Below are positions 1-8,916 of a DNA stretch of 64,000 nt, in pieces. The stretch lies in assembly GCF_003290025.1 (NCBI RefSeq), contig NZ_QNHG01000001.1:1035546-1099545 (forward strand). Reading direction: 5' to 3'. Origin of the DNA: Pseudogemmobacter bohemicus (GTDB taxonomy: Bacteria; Pseudomonadota; Alphaproteobacteria; Rhodobacterales; Rhodobacteraceae). A program made the translations under genes and the position numbers. The first letter of the stretch is position 1. Each line of letters starts with the position of its first letter. The notes under the pieces are model-generated. The model saw nothing but the letters and a program-made list of their open reading frames with translations, was not told where the DNA came from and ran no database searches.

Positions 1-2161
1 CCCCCGCCTCGATCGCCACATCACTGCCGGTTCCCATTGAAATCCCGACCTCCGCCGCCGCCAGGGCGGGCGCGTCATTGATCCCATCGCCGACAAAGGC
101 GGCATCGGCTTCGCGGACGATCTCCTGCTTGCCTTCGGGCAGCACGCCGGCATGGATCTCGGCAATGCCGATCTGGCTTGCGACATGGCGAGCGGCCGCT
201 TCGGTATCGCCCGAGATCATCACCGGCGTCACGCCCATCTCTTGCAGCGCAGCAATTGCCCGGGGCGTGGTGGCTTTCATCTGATCGGCCACCCGGATCA
301 GCCCGGTGACGGTGCCGTTCCTGGCGACGAAGACGAGGCTTTCCCCCCTTGCTGCCGCCGCCGAGGCGCTGGCCTTCAGGCCGGCGGGAATTGTGCTGAA
401 CATCCGCGCGGCGCCGACCGCGATACGGGAGCCGTTAACCGTCGCCTCGGCCCCATAGCCCGGACGGGCCGAGAAATCCTGCGCCACCGGCAGCCTCTCT
501 GCCGCACCGGCTGCGGCCAGAATCGCGGCGGCCAGCGGGTGGTCCGAGCCGCGTTCGACCGCAGCGGCCAGCGGCAGGATGTCCTCCGGCCCCTCGACCC
601 CGACCACGCGGGGGCGGCCCTCGGTCAGGGTGCCGGTCTTGTCGAAGCAGATGCGGCTCTGACCCGCGAGCCGTTGCAGCGCCTCGCCGCGCCGGAACAG
701 CACCCCCATCTGTGCCGCGCGCCCGGTTCCCACCAGAATCGAGACCGGTGTGGCCAGCCCCATCGCACAGGGACAGGCGATGATCAGGACCGAGACCCCG
801 GCCACCAGCGCCCGCGCCATATCGCCGCTGACGGCCAGCCAGAGCCCGACCGTCACCGCCGCCACCGCCAGCACCGCCGGCACGAACCACATCGTCACCC
901 GGTCGATCAGCGCCTCGACGGGGAGTTTCGAACCCTGGGCCTCTTCCACCATCGCGGTGATCCGGGCGAGAACCGTATCCGCGCCGATCGCCGAGACCCC
1001 GATCACCAGCGCGCCATTGCCGTTGATGGTGCCGCCGGTCACACGGTCGCCGGTCGCTTTGGTCACCGGGAGAGGCTCGCCAGTCAGCATGCTTTCATCC
1101 ACCGCCGAATGGCCCGAGACGATCCGGCCATCGACCGGCACCCGCTCGCCCGCGCGCAAGGTGACCCGCATTCCGGGCGTCAGATCGGCAACCGCGATCT
1201 CACTGCCATCCTCAAGCCTTGCGGTTTTGGGTTGCAGGCCGATCAGGCTGGCAATGGCGGCACCGGCCCGGCCGCGCGCGCGGGCCTCCATGGCGCGGCC
1301 CGCGAGGATCAGCGTCACGATCACCGCCGCCGCCTCGAAATAGACGGCGCGGGCGTTTTCGGGGAAGAGGCCCGGCAGGAACAGGACCAGGGTGGAATAG
1401 GACCAGGCCGCCAGCGTGCCAAGCGCCACGAGGCTGTTCATATCCGGCGCGCCGCGCAGCAAAGCCGGGATGCCTTTGAGGAAAAACCGCCGGCCGGGGA
1501 AGGCGAGAACCAGGCTCGCCAGCAGGAATTGCATCACCCAGAGCGGCCATGTGCCGAAATTCAGATGCAGCCAGTGGTGAAGGGCGGGGATCAGATGGCC
1601 GCCCATCTCGGTGACAAAGACCGGCAAGGTCAACAGCGTGGCTACAGCCGTATCGCGCCACAAAGCCCGCTCATCCGCTGCCGGATCGGCAGGCGGGGCC
1701 ATCGCGAGCGGCGCCGCCTTGTAGCCGGCTTTGGTCACCGCGCGGGCGAGCAGCGCCGGATCCACCGGTTGCGAAAGCGTGACCTTCGCCCGCCGCGTAG
1801 CCAGATTGGCCGTGGCCGAGACAACGCCGGGCTGCGCCATCAGCACCCGCTCCACCCGCCCGGTGCAAGTGGCGCAGGTCATGCCCCCGACCGAGAGTTC
1901 GACAGTCACCGGCTTTACCGGATAGCCGATTTTCGCGACGCTGGCGGCCAGGGCGGCGGTATCGGCGGGCGCGTGAAAGCGCACCTGGGCCTCGCCGGTG
2001 GCGAAATTCGCGCTTGCCTCCTCGACGCCGGGCACGGCTTTCAGCGCCCGTTCAACCCGGGCGGTGCAGGAGGCGCAAGTCATGCCGTCCAGCTGCAGCC
2101 GGACAAAGCCAGGGGGGGGCGCGGAGACGGTGTGGGGCAGGGCGGAGGATACGGTTGTCAT
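1..2161 (-). CDS. copA: Copper-exporting P1B-type ATPase, 3' end beyond window
   Basis: Pumps Cu(I) out of the cytoplasm across the inner membrane using ATP. Two N-terminal heavy-metal-binding domains are visible, GMTCASC (Cys29, Cys32) and GMTCATC near residue 100. Then come membrane segments, the TGE actuator motif, the CPC metal-binding motif of the sixth helix ([11 protein letters not shown], minus strand near 760-775), the DKTGTL phosphorylation motif (near 631-650), the GSDHPLA nucleotide-site motif and [11 protein letters not shown] (near 75-105). About 720 residues are present. The last two membrane helices lie past position 1. The start ATG at 2161 is the only one close to the copper-type promoter upstream. 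Divergent from the chaperone gene at 2331. CPC and HP motifs make Cu(I)/Ag(I) specificity very likely. Confidence 0.95.
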   Translation of the reverse strand, partial: MTTVSSALPHTVSAPPPGFVRLQLDGMTCASCTARVERALKAVPGVEEASANFATGEAQVRFHAPADTAALAASVAKIGYPVKPVTVELSVGGMTCATCTGRVERVLMAQPGVVSATANLATRRAKVTLSQPVDPALLARAVTKAGYKAAPLAMAPPADPAADERALWRDTAVATLLTLPVFVTEMGGHLIPALHHWLHLNFGTWPLWVMQFLLASLVLAFPGRRFFLKGIPALLRGAPDMNSLVALGTLAAWSYSTLVLFLPGLFPENARAVYFEAAAVIVTLILAGRAMEARARGRAGAAIASLIGLQPKTARLEDGSEIAVADLTPGMRVTLRAGERVPVDGRIVSGHSAVDESMLTGEPLPVTKATGDRVTGGTINGNGALVIGVSAIGADTVLARITAMVEEAQGSKLPVEALIDRVTMWFVPAVLAVAAVTVGLWLAVSGDMARALVAGVSVLIIACPCAMGLATPVSILVGTGRAAQMGVLFRRGEALQRLAGQSRICFDKTGTLTEGRPRVVGVEGPEDILPLAAAVERGSDHPLAAAILAAAGAAERLPVAQDFSARPGYGAEATVNGSRIAVGAARMFSTIPAGLKASASAAAARGESLVFVARNGTVTGLIRVADQMKATTPRAIAALQEMGVTPVMISGDTEAAARHVASQIGIAEIHAGVLPEGKQEIVREADAAFVGDGINDAPALAAAEVGISMGTGSDVAIEAG

Positions 2162-2184
2162 GGAATGATCCCTTTCGGGGATGA

Positions 2185-2215
2185 CATATGGGGCTTCCAG
2201 TCACGGGAAGGTCAA
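2185..2215 (-). promoter_or_regulatory. CueR/MerR-type promoter of copA
   Basis: Read on the minus strand: -35 TTGACC (2210-2215), a 19-bp spacer and -10 CATATG (2185-2190). The spacer holds the dyad ACCTTCC-N7-GGAAG typical of CueR/HmrR operators. A 19-bp spacer is the known hallmark of promoters that MerR-family activators untwist. It sits 23 bp before the copA start. No MerR-family gene lies in the window, so the regulator is inferred to be encoded elsewhere. Confidence 0.8.
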
Positions 2216-2276
2216 GACCCGGCACCGCTAAATCGCCATGCAGCTTTCGCATGGCAGCCCTGAGCCTGTGCCGGGC

Positions 2277-2307
2277 TTGACCTTTCCCCTGCGGGAAGGC
2301 GCATATC
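2277..2307 (+). promoter_or_regulatory. CueR/MerR-type promoter of the copper chaperone
   Basis: Plus strand: -35 TTGACC (2277-2282), 19-bp spacer, -10 CATATC (2302-2307). The spacer holds the near-perfect dyad CCTTTCC/GGGAAGG. This is the second promoter of the same architecture in the intergenic region, facing away from copA, so both copper genes probably respond to the same Cu-sensing MerR-family activator. Confidence 0.8.
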
Positions 2308-2330
2308 AGGGTCAAAGACAGGAGTTCACC

Positions 2331-2501
2331 ATGACCAGGCTTTCCGTTCCCGATATGAGTTGCGGCCATTGCAAAGCCTCGGTCGAGGCGGTGCTGAAGC
2401 CGATTGCCAGCTCTGTCGAGGTTGATCTGACCGCGCGTGAGGTGCGGGTAGAGGGCGTTGCCGCCGAGGCGGCGGTGGCCGCACTGGATGGGCTTAGCTG
2501 A
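2331..2501 (+). CDS. copZ: Copper chaperone, single heavy-metal-associated domain
   Basis: A 56-residue single HMA domain protein with the metal-binding motif MSCGHC at residues 9-14, expected to carry Cu(I) to CopA in the cytoplasm. Length matches bacterial CopZ-type chaperones (about 65 residues), slightly short. The start ATG at 2331 follows an AGGAG ribosome site at 2320-2324 and lies 24 bp after the -10 box of the MerR-type promoter. A longer reading from 2238 would cross that promoter and is rejected. Divergent partner of copA, which fits a shared copper response. Confidence 0.9.
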   Translation: MTRLSVPDMSCGHCKASVEAVLKPIASSVEVDLTAREVRVEGVAAEAAVAALDGLS

Positions 2502-2779
2502 GCCCCTGGCTGAGTCCGCGCGAGGGCCTGTGTCAGGGTCTCTGTCAGGGCCTGTGCCGGCACCCGGTCGGGGGCATTTTACGACCTGAAGGAGAAAAGT
2601 GTTTCTATCCCGCCTCTTTCAGGGGCGGGAACTGTGGCGAATGCCGCACATGTGAACATTTCCGTCGGATTGGTGCCGAATCACCCACTTGTATAGTCCG
2701 CCACCAGGGCGCAAATGATGCTCGTAAGCAGCATGTCTGCGGAGTGCCTCTCGAGAGCAGAAAGATAGCGAGCAGTAAG
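2502..2779 (+). other. Intergenic stretch with a short GTG-started reading frame
   Basis: No conventional gene. A strong AAGGAG site at 2589-2594 precedes a GTG at 2599 that opens an 18-codon frame ending at 2655. The frame contains a small GC hairpin (CCCGCC / GGGCGGG). It could be a leader peptide or chance. Nothing else is recognised. Confidence 0.25.
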
Positions 2780-2908
2780 ATGGCGACGAAACAACAACCT
2801 CAGCAGGGTGGAAGCCAATCCCCCGCACCCCAGCAGCAGCAGCAGCAGGGCAGCACCCCGCAGCAGCAGGGCGGGAAGACGATTTTCACCGACTGGGCCT
2901 CGATCTGA
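2780..2908 (+). CDS. Small glutamine-rich protein, unknown function
   Basis: A 42-residue frame too short for most gene callers. It starts MATKQQPQQGG, carries a run of six Gln (codons all CAG) and a second QQQ, and ends in a non-repetitive tail GKTIFTDWASI. No signal peptide, no membrane segment, and presumably unstructured apart from the tail. The ribosome site is weak (GAG about 8 bases upstream), which lowers confidence. A good terminator hairpin lies 126 bases downstream. The contrast between the low-complexity body and an ordered hydrophobic tail suggests a real peptide, but I do not recognise the family. Confidence 0.4.
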   Translation: MATKQQPQQGGSQSPAPQQQQQQGSTPQQQGGKTIFTDWASI

Positions 2909-3256
2909 CCTGAGACGGAATCAGGGTCGCAGCAGGGTCTTCGGGCTGTGCCGGCACAAGTGGATGACCGGAGCGGGTTTATCAGGGCGGTGGTTGATGG
3001 CCCACAGGATCCCCGATACACAGAAACAGATCAGGGGGTCAGCCATTGGCTGGCCCCTTTTCGCGTTTTGCGGCACTGTTCGGTGTCAGGCCCGGTGGCC
3101 CGGGGCTTGTGTCCCGCCTGGCGGGCTGCGAGACTTGGCCTGAAGCCCGCAGCGCTTTGCGGCCTGCCATTGCGTGCCGCCATTCCCTCATGCCAGTCTG
3201 CCCATCCAGCCTGCCCCAGCCAGTCTCTCCATGTCAGCCGCAGAGGATTTGCCAGT
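2909..3256. other. Intergenic region, no gene recognised apart from a terminator
   Basis: The stretch between the glutamine-rich ORF and the TfoX-domain gene contains the hairpin at 3035-3061. Open frames here lack recognisable protein similarity and have irregular codon use. An in-frame upstream ATG at 2948 for the next gene would read through the terminator and is unlikely. Confidence 0.5.
3035..3061 (+). terminator. Rho-independent terminator
   Basis: GGGGTCAGCC and GGCTGGCCCC pair as a 10-bp stem with one G-T pair around a 3-base ATT loop, followed by TTTT. Probably ends transcription from the copper chaperone and the small glutamine-rich frame. Confidence 0.7.
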
Positions 3257-3595
3257 TTGAACCCCGTCTCTTCCATTCCCAATCTGGGCCCGGCCTCCGA
3301 GGCCGCCTTTGCCCGGGCCGGGATCAACAGCGCCGAAGATCTGCGCGCGGTAGGGGCGGATGAGGGCTATCGGCTGCTGCTGTTATCGGGCAGCCGACCG
3401 CATTTCATCGGCTATTATGTGCTGGTGATGGGGCTGCAGGGGCGGCCCTGGAATGATTGCAAGGGCGACGAAAAAAAGGCGCTGCGCAAGCGCTTTGATG
3501 CGATCTGCAAGGAGGCGCGCAATTCCGACAGCGGCCGGGGGCTCGCGCTGGATATCGCGCTGCGCGAGATCGGTGTGATTGCGCGGGCGGGCTGA
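3257..3595 (+). CDS. TfoX C-terminal-domain protein
   Basis: About 112 residues resembling the TfoX/Sxy C-terminal domain: a helix-hairpin-helix-like start (SIPNLGPASEAAFARAGI), then YVLVMGLQGRPWNDCKGDEKKALRKRF. TfoX proteins regulate competence in gammaproteobacteria. Isolated C-terminal-domain proteins are common in alphaproteobacteria and have no firm role. The start is uncertain: no ATG fits, and TTG at 3257 gives a product limited to the domain. The gene lies alone between a terminator and the convergent nsrR-like gene. Confidence 0.7.
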   Translation: MNPVSSIPNLGPASEAAFARAGINSAEDLRAVGADEGYRLLLLSGSRPHFIGYYVLVMGLQGRPWNDCKGDEKKALRKRFDAICKEARNSDSGRGLALDIALREIGVIARAG

Positions 3596-3621
3596 AACAG
3601 GCGCGCGCGCCGGTGCCGCGC

Positions 3622-4056
3622 TCAGGCGACGCGCAACTGGCGGGCAAGCGCCTCATTGCCATCGACCAGATCGCTGAGCCGCGTCGCGTCGAGCCTGGCG
3701 TAAAACGCATCCAGCGCCTCGTTCAGCACGCAGGTCAGGCGGCAATGCGCGGCCAGCGGGCAATCGCTCTTATCCGGGCCGATACAATCGCTGAACGCCA
3801 GAACGCGCTCGAATTTGCGAAACACCTCGCCAACGGTGACATCCTCGGGCGCGCGCGCCAGCATCAGCCCGCCGGAACGGCCCCGGATGGTCTTGAGGAA
3901 ACCCTGCTGCGCCAGCAGATAGATCACCTGCGCCAGATGGTTTTCGGATGCATTGCAGGACTGGGCGATCTCGGCCCGCCGGACGATCCGGCCGGGATTG
4001 ACGGCGCAGAACATCAGGGTCTTCATGGCGAGGCTCGTGCGCGTGGTCAGATGCAT
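3622..4056 (-). CDS. nsrR: Rrf2-family transcriptional regulator, NsrR-like
   Basis: 144-residue Rrf2 winged-helix regulator. NsrR proteins hold an Fe-S cluster that nitric oxide destroys, releasing repression of NO-detoxification genes. Cluster-type cysteines appear as Cys91, Cys99, Cys105 and Cys109 (DCIGPDKSDCPLAAHCRLTC). The C-terminal pattern LSDLVDGNEAL matches NsrR rather than IscR. The N-terminus MHLTTRTSLAMKTLMFCA and recognition helix region ENHLAQVIYLLAQQGFL are typical. It is divergent from glgP with a 206-bp gap. No NO-detoxification gene lies nearby, so its targets must be elsewhere. Confidence 0.85.
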   Translation of the reverse strand: MHLTTRTSLAMKTLMFCAVNPGRIVRRAEIAQSCNASENHLAQVIYLLAQQGFLKTIRGRSGGLMLARAPEDVTVGEVFRKFERVLAFSDCIGPDKSDCPLAAHCRLTCVLNEALDAFYARLDATRLSDLVDGNEALARQLRVA

Positions 4057-4262
4057 TCCCGGGGCTCCTGAGTGACGAATTCAGGTAATTCTCGTGCCTT
4101 TCTTACCTCTCGCGCCATGACATAGATCAGATATGCCTTTTTCCGAGGCATTTTTGCGCGCCCGCAATGGGGGGAAGTGGCGCAATATGCAGATGCAGCA
4201 TTGCACTTGGATCAGGGCGGCTGTTCATATGACTGTAACCGTAAGCGAGACAGGGTTTCCCA

Positions 4263-6668
4263 GTGACCACAGCCAGCCACTCCTTCAGCGAACTCCTGCC
4301 CGGCGAACTCTCGACCGATATCCTGCGCCATCTGACCTTTACGCTGGGCAAGGATGCGCCCAATGCCAGTATCTATGACTGGCGGATGGCACTGTCCTAT
4401 GCTGTCCGGGACCGGATCGTCGGCCCCTGGTTCGCCTCGACCCGCAAGACCTGGGCCTCGGGGCATAAGCGGGTCTGCTATCTGTCGATGGAATTCCTGA
4501 TCGGGCGTCTGCTGGAAGATGCGATCGTCAATCTTGGCCTTTACGACAAGGCCGATGCGGCGATGACGGCGGTGGGGATGGATCTGCGCATGCTGATCGG
4601 GAATGAGCCGGATGCAGCGCTTGGGAATGGGGGCCTCGGGCGGCTGGCGGCGTGCTTCATGGAGTCGATGGCGACGGTGGGCTGCCCGGCCTATGGCTAT
4701 GGCATCCGCTATGAACACGGCCTTTTCCGCCAGCTTTTCGAGGGCGGCCGCCAGGTCGAGACGCCGGAAGACTGGCTGAGCCAGGCGCATCCCTGGGAAT
4801 TCCCGCGCCCTGAAAGCGCCTATCTGATTGGCTTCAAGGGCGAGATCACCAAAAAAGACGGCAAGCAGGTCTGGGTGCCGGGGGAAACCGTGCTGGCCGA
4901 GGCGCATGACACGCCGGTGATCGGCTGGGAAGGCAAATGGGCCAACACCCTGCGGCTCTGGGCCGCGAAACCGACGACGCAATTCGACCTTGAACGCTTC
5001 AACCGCGGCGATTACGCGGCGGCGGCCGAGCCGGAGGCGCTGGCCCGCACGCTCAGCCGCGTGCTTTATCCCGATGACACCACCTATCAGGGCAAGGAGC
5101 TGCGGCTGAAGCAGGAATTCCTGCTGACCTCTGCCGCGCTGCAAGACATCCTCCGCCGCTTCCTTGCCTCGAACAGCAATCTGCGCGATCTGCCGAAACA
5201 TGTCGCGATCCAGATGAATGACACCCATCCCGCGATTGCCGGGCCAGAGCTGATCCGGCTTCTGACCGACGACCACGGCATGGATTTCGCCGATGCGCTG
5301 GAAACCGCGCAAGGCTGTCTGGGCTACACGAACCACACGCTTTTGCCCGAGGCGCTGGAGCGTTGGGCGACATTTACCTTCGGGAATGTGCTGCCGCGCC
5401 ATATGCAGATCGTCGAGCGCATCGACACCTGGCACCGCGATACCTACAATCCGCCGCACTATATCGGCATCGTCAAACATCACGAAGTGCGGATGGGGGA
5501 ACTGGCCTTCATCACCTCGCATAAGGTGAACGGGGTTTCGGCGCTGCATTCCGAATTGGTGAAGAAGAACCTCTTCTCCGAGCTGAACGCCCTGCATCCT
5601 GGACGGATCATCAATGAAACCAATGGTGTAACCCCGCGCCGCTGGCTGAAAATGTGCAACCGCCCGCTGGCTGGCCTGATCACCGAAACCATCGGCACCG
5701 GCTGGGAGGATGACCTTGACCGCCTGAAAGGGCTGGAGCCGCATGTCGAGGATCCCGCCTTCAGTCAGGCTTTCCATGAGGCAAAGCGCGTCAACAAGAT
5801 CCGCGTCTCGAACCGGATCGGCGAGGTGTACGGTGTCAGGATTTCGCCCGATGCGATGTTCGACGTTCAGGTCAAGCGCATCCATGAATATAAGCGCCAG
5901 CTCCTGAACATCCTGGAGACCATTGCGCATTGGAACAAGCTGAGGAACGGCCAGATCGCCGATCCGGTGCCGCGCGTGAAGATCTTCGGCGGCAAGGCGG
6001 CGCCGGGTTATGCGGTGGCGAAAGAGATCATCCGGCTGATCAATGACGCGGCCCAGGTCATCAATAGCGATCCGAAAACCGGCGATCTGCTGAAAGTGGT
6101 CTATCCGCCGAATTACAATGTATCGATGGCGGAATGGCTGATCCCGGCCGCCGACCTTTCCGAACAGATCTCGACCGCCGGCAAAGAGGCCTCTGGCACC
6201 GGCAATATGAAATTTATGATGAACGGTGCGCCGACCATCGGCACGCTGGACGGGGCGAATGTCGAGATTTTGCAAGAGGTTGGCGCGGATAACTTCTTCC
6301 TCTTCGGTCTGACCGCAGAAGAGGTGATCCAGCGTCGCAAAGAGGCCGAGCATGAGCGCCGCGCCATCGAATCCAGCCAGGAATTGCAGGATGCGCTGCA
6401 AATGATCGCCGAAGGGCGCTTCTCCCCCGATCAGCCCGACCGCTATCACGGCATTGTCCATGGCGTCTGGCACCATGACTATTTCCTCGTCTCGTCGGAT
6501 TTCGCCTCTTACCATGCGGCCCAGGCCCAGGTGGGTGCCGCCTTTGCCGATCGCGAGCGCTGGACCCGGATGGCGGCCCTAAATACGGCGCGCAGCGGAT
6601 TCTTCTCGTCTGACCGCACAATTCGTGGCTACATGAAAGATGTGTGGGATGTGACACCGGCACTGTAA
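4263..6668 (+). CDS. glgP: Glycogen phosphorylase
   Basis: Releases glucose-1-phosphate from glycogen or maltodextrin ends using phosphate and pyridoxal phosphate. The 801-residue length is normal for bacterial phosphorylases. The PLP site EASGTGNMKFMMNG is present with the Schiff-base lysine at residue 650. NGGLGRLAACFMESMAT and VKRIHEYKRQLLN are family signatures. It starts at GTG 4263; no in-frame ATG fits upstream. First gene of the glycogen block, 24 bp before glgB. The same transcript therefore carries both the degrading and the synthesising enzymes. Starch/maltodextrin phosphorylase activity cannot be excluded, but context favours glycogen. Confidence 0.97.
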   Translation: MTTASHSFSELLPGELSTDILRHLTFTLGKDAPNASIYDWRMALSYAVRDRIVGPWFASTRKTWASGHKRVCYLSMEFLIGRLLEDAIVNLGLYDKADAAMTAVGMDLRMLIGNEPDAALGNGGLGRLAACFMESMATVGCPAYGYGIRYEHGLFRQLFEGGRQVETPEDWLSQAHPWEFPRPESAYLIGFKGEITKKDGKQVWVPGETVLAEAHDTPVIGWEGKWANTLRLWAAKPTTQFDLERFNRGDYAAAAEPEALARTLSRVLYPDDTTYQGKELRLKQEFLLTSAALQDILRRFLASNSNLRDLPKHVAIQMNDTHPAIAGPELIRLLTDDHGMDFADALETAQGCLGYTNHTLLPEALERWATFTFGNVLPRHMQIVERIDTWHRDTYNPPHYIGIVKHHEVRMGELAFITSHKVNGVSALHSELVKKNLFSELNALHPGRIINETNGVTPRRWLKMCNRPLAGLITETIGTGWEDDLDRLKGLEPHVEDPAFSQAFHEAKRVNKIRVSNRIGEVYGVRISPDAMFDVQVKRIHEYKRQLLNILETIAHWNKLRNGQIADPVPRVKIFGGKAAPGYAVAKEIIRLINDAAQVINSDPKTGDLLKVVYPPNYNVSMAEWLIPAADLSEQISTAGKEASGTGNMKFMMNGAPTIGTLDGANVEILQEVGADNFFLFGLTAEEVIQRRKEAEHERRAIESSQELQDALQMIAEGRFSPDQPDRYHGIVHGVWHHDYFLVSSDFASYHAAQAQVGAAFADRERWTRMAALNTARSGFFSSDRTIRGYMKDVWDVTPAL

Positions 6669-6692
6669 GCCGGATGAAGGGAAGGCCCAGCA

Positions 6693-8876
6693 ATGGGAAC
6701 AGGCGCTGGACGACCGAATGATGCGGATGCCCGGGCGATAGCCGAGGGCCGCCACGCTGATCCTTTTTCGGTTCTCGGATTGCATGAAAGCGCCGGCGAA
6801 TGGCGGGTCACCGCCTTCATGCCCGATGCCGCGCGGCTGATCGTGGTCACGCCTGGCGGCGAATATGCCGCAAGGCCCTGGCCGGGCATTCCCGGCATGT
6901 TCACCTCTGTGCTGCCGGGCTGGTCGGGTTATCGCCTGCGGGCCGAGGGGGCGGGCTGGGCCTGGGAATATAACGACCCCTATGCTTTCGGCCCGGTCCT
7001 TGGTGAAATCGACGAATATCTGCTGGGGGAGGGCAGCCATCAAAGGCTCTGGCAGGCGCTTGGTGGCCATCTGATCAGCCATGAAGGGGTCGAAGGGGCG
7101 CATTTCGCGGTCTGGGCGCCTTCGGCCGGGCGCGTCTCGGTGGTGGGCGCCTTCAACACCTGGGACGGGCGCCGCCATGTGATGCGGCAGCGCGGCCAGA
7201 CCGGCATCTGGGAGATCTTCATCCCGGGCCTCGCCGAGCGCGAAAGCTATAAATACGAGATTCGCGGCCAGGGCGGCGCGATCCTGCCGCTCAAGGCCGA
7301 TCCGGTTGGCTTTGGCTCGGAGCATCCGCCTCGCAATGCCAGCGTCCTGCGCCGCCTGCCGGGCAGCCATGATGACGGCGCCTGGCCCGCCATCCGCGCA
7401 AGCCGCAATTCCGTCGATGCGCCGGTCTCGATCTATGAGGTCCATACCGCCTCCTGGCGCCGGACGGAGGATGGGCGTATCCTGTCCTGGGCCGAGCTTG
7501 CCGAGCAATTGCTCGGTTATGTCGAATGGATGGGCTATACCCATATCGAGCTTTTGCCGATTTCCGAATATCCGTTCGACGGGTCCTGGGGCTATCAGCC
7601 GATCGGGCTTTTCGCGCCCACGGTGCGGCATGGCACGCCGGATGAGTTCCGCGCCTTCATAGCCGAGGCGCATCGGCGCGGCATCGGGGTGATCCTTGAC
7701 TGGGTGCCGGGCCATTTCCCCACCGACCCGCATGGGCTGGGTCAGTTCGACGGCACCGCGCTTTACGAACATCGGGACCCGAAGGAAGGCTTCCACCAGG
7801 ACTGGAACACGCTGATCTATAATTACGGCCGGGCCGAGGTCTCGAACTATCTGATCTCGAACGCGCTTTACTGGCTGGAGATTTACGGCGCCGACGGGCT
7901 CAGGGTCGATGCGGTGGCCTCGATGCTTTACCGCGACTATTCGCGCGAGCCGGGGCAGTGGGTTCCGAACAAGGATGGCGGTCGCGAGAATTACGAGGCG
8001 ATTGCTATGCTGCGCGCGATGAACACCGCCGTTTATGCCCATTGTCCCTGGGCGATGACGGCGGCGGAAGAGTCGACCAGCTTCCCGGGCGTGTCCCGGG
8101 CGGTGGATCAGGGCGGTCTGGGCTTTGGGTTCAAATGGAATATGGGCTGGATGAATGACAGCCTTGATTACATGCAACTCGACCCGGTTTACCGGCAACA
8201 CCACCATAACAAGATGACCTTTGCCTCAAGCTACGCCTATAGCGAGAATTTCGTGCTGCCAATCAGCCATGACGAGGTGGTGCATGGCAAAGGCTCGATG
8301 ATTGGCAAAATGCCGGGGGAAGGTGAACAGAAGTTCGCCAATCTGCGCGCTTTCTACGGCTTCATGTGGGGGCATCCGGGCAAGAAGCTGTTGTTCATGG
8401 GCCAGGATTTTGCGCAGGGGCGCGAATGGAACCATGATCGCGGCCTTGACTGGGAGCAGGAAAGGATCCCGGCCCATCGCGGGGTACAGCTCTGGCTCAG
8501 GGATCTGAACCGGCTTTATCGCGACACGCCGGCGCTTTACCGCCATGACACCCGCCCGGAAGGGTTCCGCTGGCTGCTTGCGGATGAGGCGGAAACCTCG
8601 GTCTTTGCCTGGACCCGCTTTGGGGATGCCGGTGATGCGCCGGTTGTGGTCGCCTGCAACATGACACCGGTGGAACGCCGTGTCAGGCTTGGCCTGCCGG
8701 CGGCTGGCTTCTGGCGCGAGAGGCTCAACAGCGATGCCGCCGTCTATGGCGGGCTTGATCGTGGCAATATGGGTGGGGTGATAGCCGAGAAAATCAATGC
8801 CCAGGGTGAGGGGTTTTCAGCCCTGGTGACGCTGCCGCCGCTCTCGGCTGTTTTTTTGGAGCATGTGATCGAGTAA
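6693..8876 (+). CDS. glgB: 1,4-alpha-glucan branching enzyme
   Basis: Makes alpha-1,6 branches in glycogen. 727 residues: N-terminal carbohydrate-binding region ([26 protein letters not shown]), GH13 barrel, and C-terminal beta domain. Catalytic nucleophile Asp406 in DGLRVDAV and acid Glu459 in [12 protein letters not shown] correspond to Asp405 and Glu458 of the E. coli enzyme. The third acidic site is in [17 protein letters not shown] 6693 lies 24 bp after glgP. A GAAGGG-type site precedes it. Confidence 0.97.
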   Translation: MGTGAGRPNDADARAIAEGRHADPFSVLGLHESAGEWRVTAFMPDAARLIVVTPGGEYAARPWPGIPGMFTSVLPGWSGYRLRAEGAGWAWEYNDPYAFGPVLGEIDEYLLGEGSHQRLWQALGGHLISHEGVEGAHFAVWAPSAGRVSVVGAFNTWDGRRHVMRQRGQTGIWEIFIPGLAERESYKYEIRGQGGAILPLKADPVGFGSEHPPRNASVLRRLPGSHDDGAWPAIRASRNSVDAPVSIYEVHTASWRRTEDGRILSWAELAEQLLGYVEWMGYTHIELLPISEYPFDGSWGYQPIGLFAPTVRHGTPDEFRAFIAEAHRRGIGVILDWVPGHFPTDPHGLGQFDGTALYEHRDPKEGFHQDWNTLIYNYGRAEVSNYLISNALYWLEIYGADGLRVDAVASMLYRDYSREPGQWVPNKDGGRENYEAIAMLRAMNTAVYAHCPWAMTAAEESTSFPGVSRAVDQGGLGFGFKWNMGWMNDSLDYMQLDPVYRQHHHNKMTFASSYAYSENFVLPISHDEVVHGKGSMIGKMPGEGEQKFANLRAFYGFMWGHPGKKLLFMGQDFAQGREWNHDRGLDWEQERIPAHRGVQLWLRDLNRLYRDTPALYRHDTRPEGFRWLLADEAETSVFAWTRFGDAGDAPVVVACNMTPVERRVRLGLPAAGFWRERLNSDAAVYGGLDRGNMGGVIAEKINAQGEGFSALVTLPPLSAVFLEHVIE

Positions 8877-8916
8877 CGGCCCGGTCATCAGATACCGTCA
8901 TTCCGGGGAGGGGACT

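Noticed and set aside
152..2263. 703-codon open frame on the plus strand opposite copA
   Set aside because: It runs antisense through the whole ATPase gene and has histidine/arginine-rich composition with no domain. It is a GC-bias shadow.
2800..3021. Cysteine-rich minus-strand frame that looked like a metallothionein
   Set aside because: The Cys run is the complement of the CAG repeats in the plus-strand glutamine-rich frame. No ribosome site.
4212..6515. 767-codon minus-strand frame opposite glgP
   Set aside because: Exactly mirrors the coding frame of glgP, with no family motif or ribosome site. Similar long mirror frames lie opposite glgB, glgX, the AsmA-like gene and cimA.
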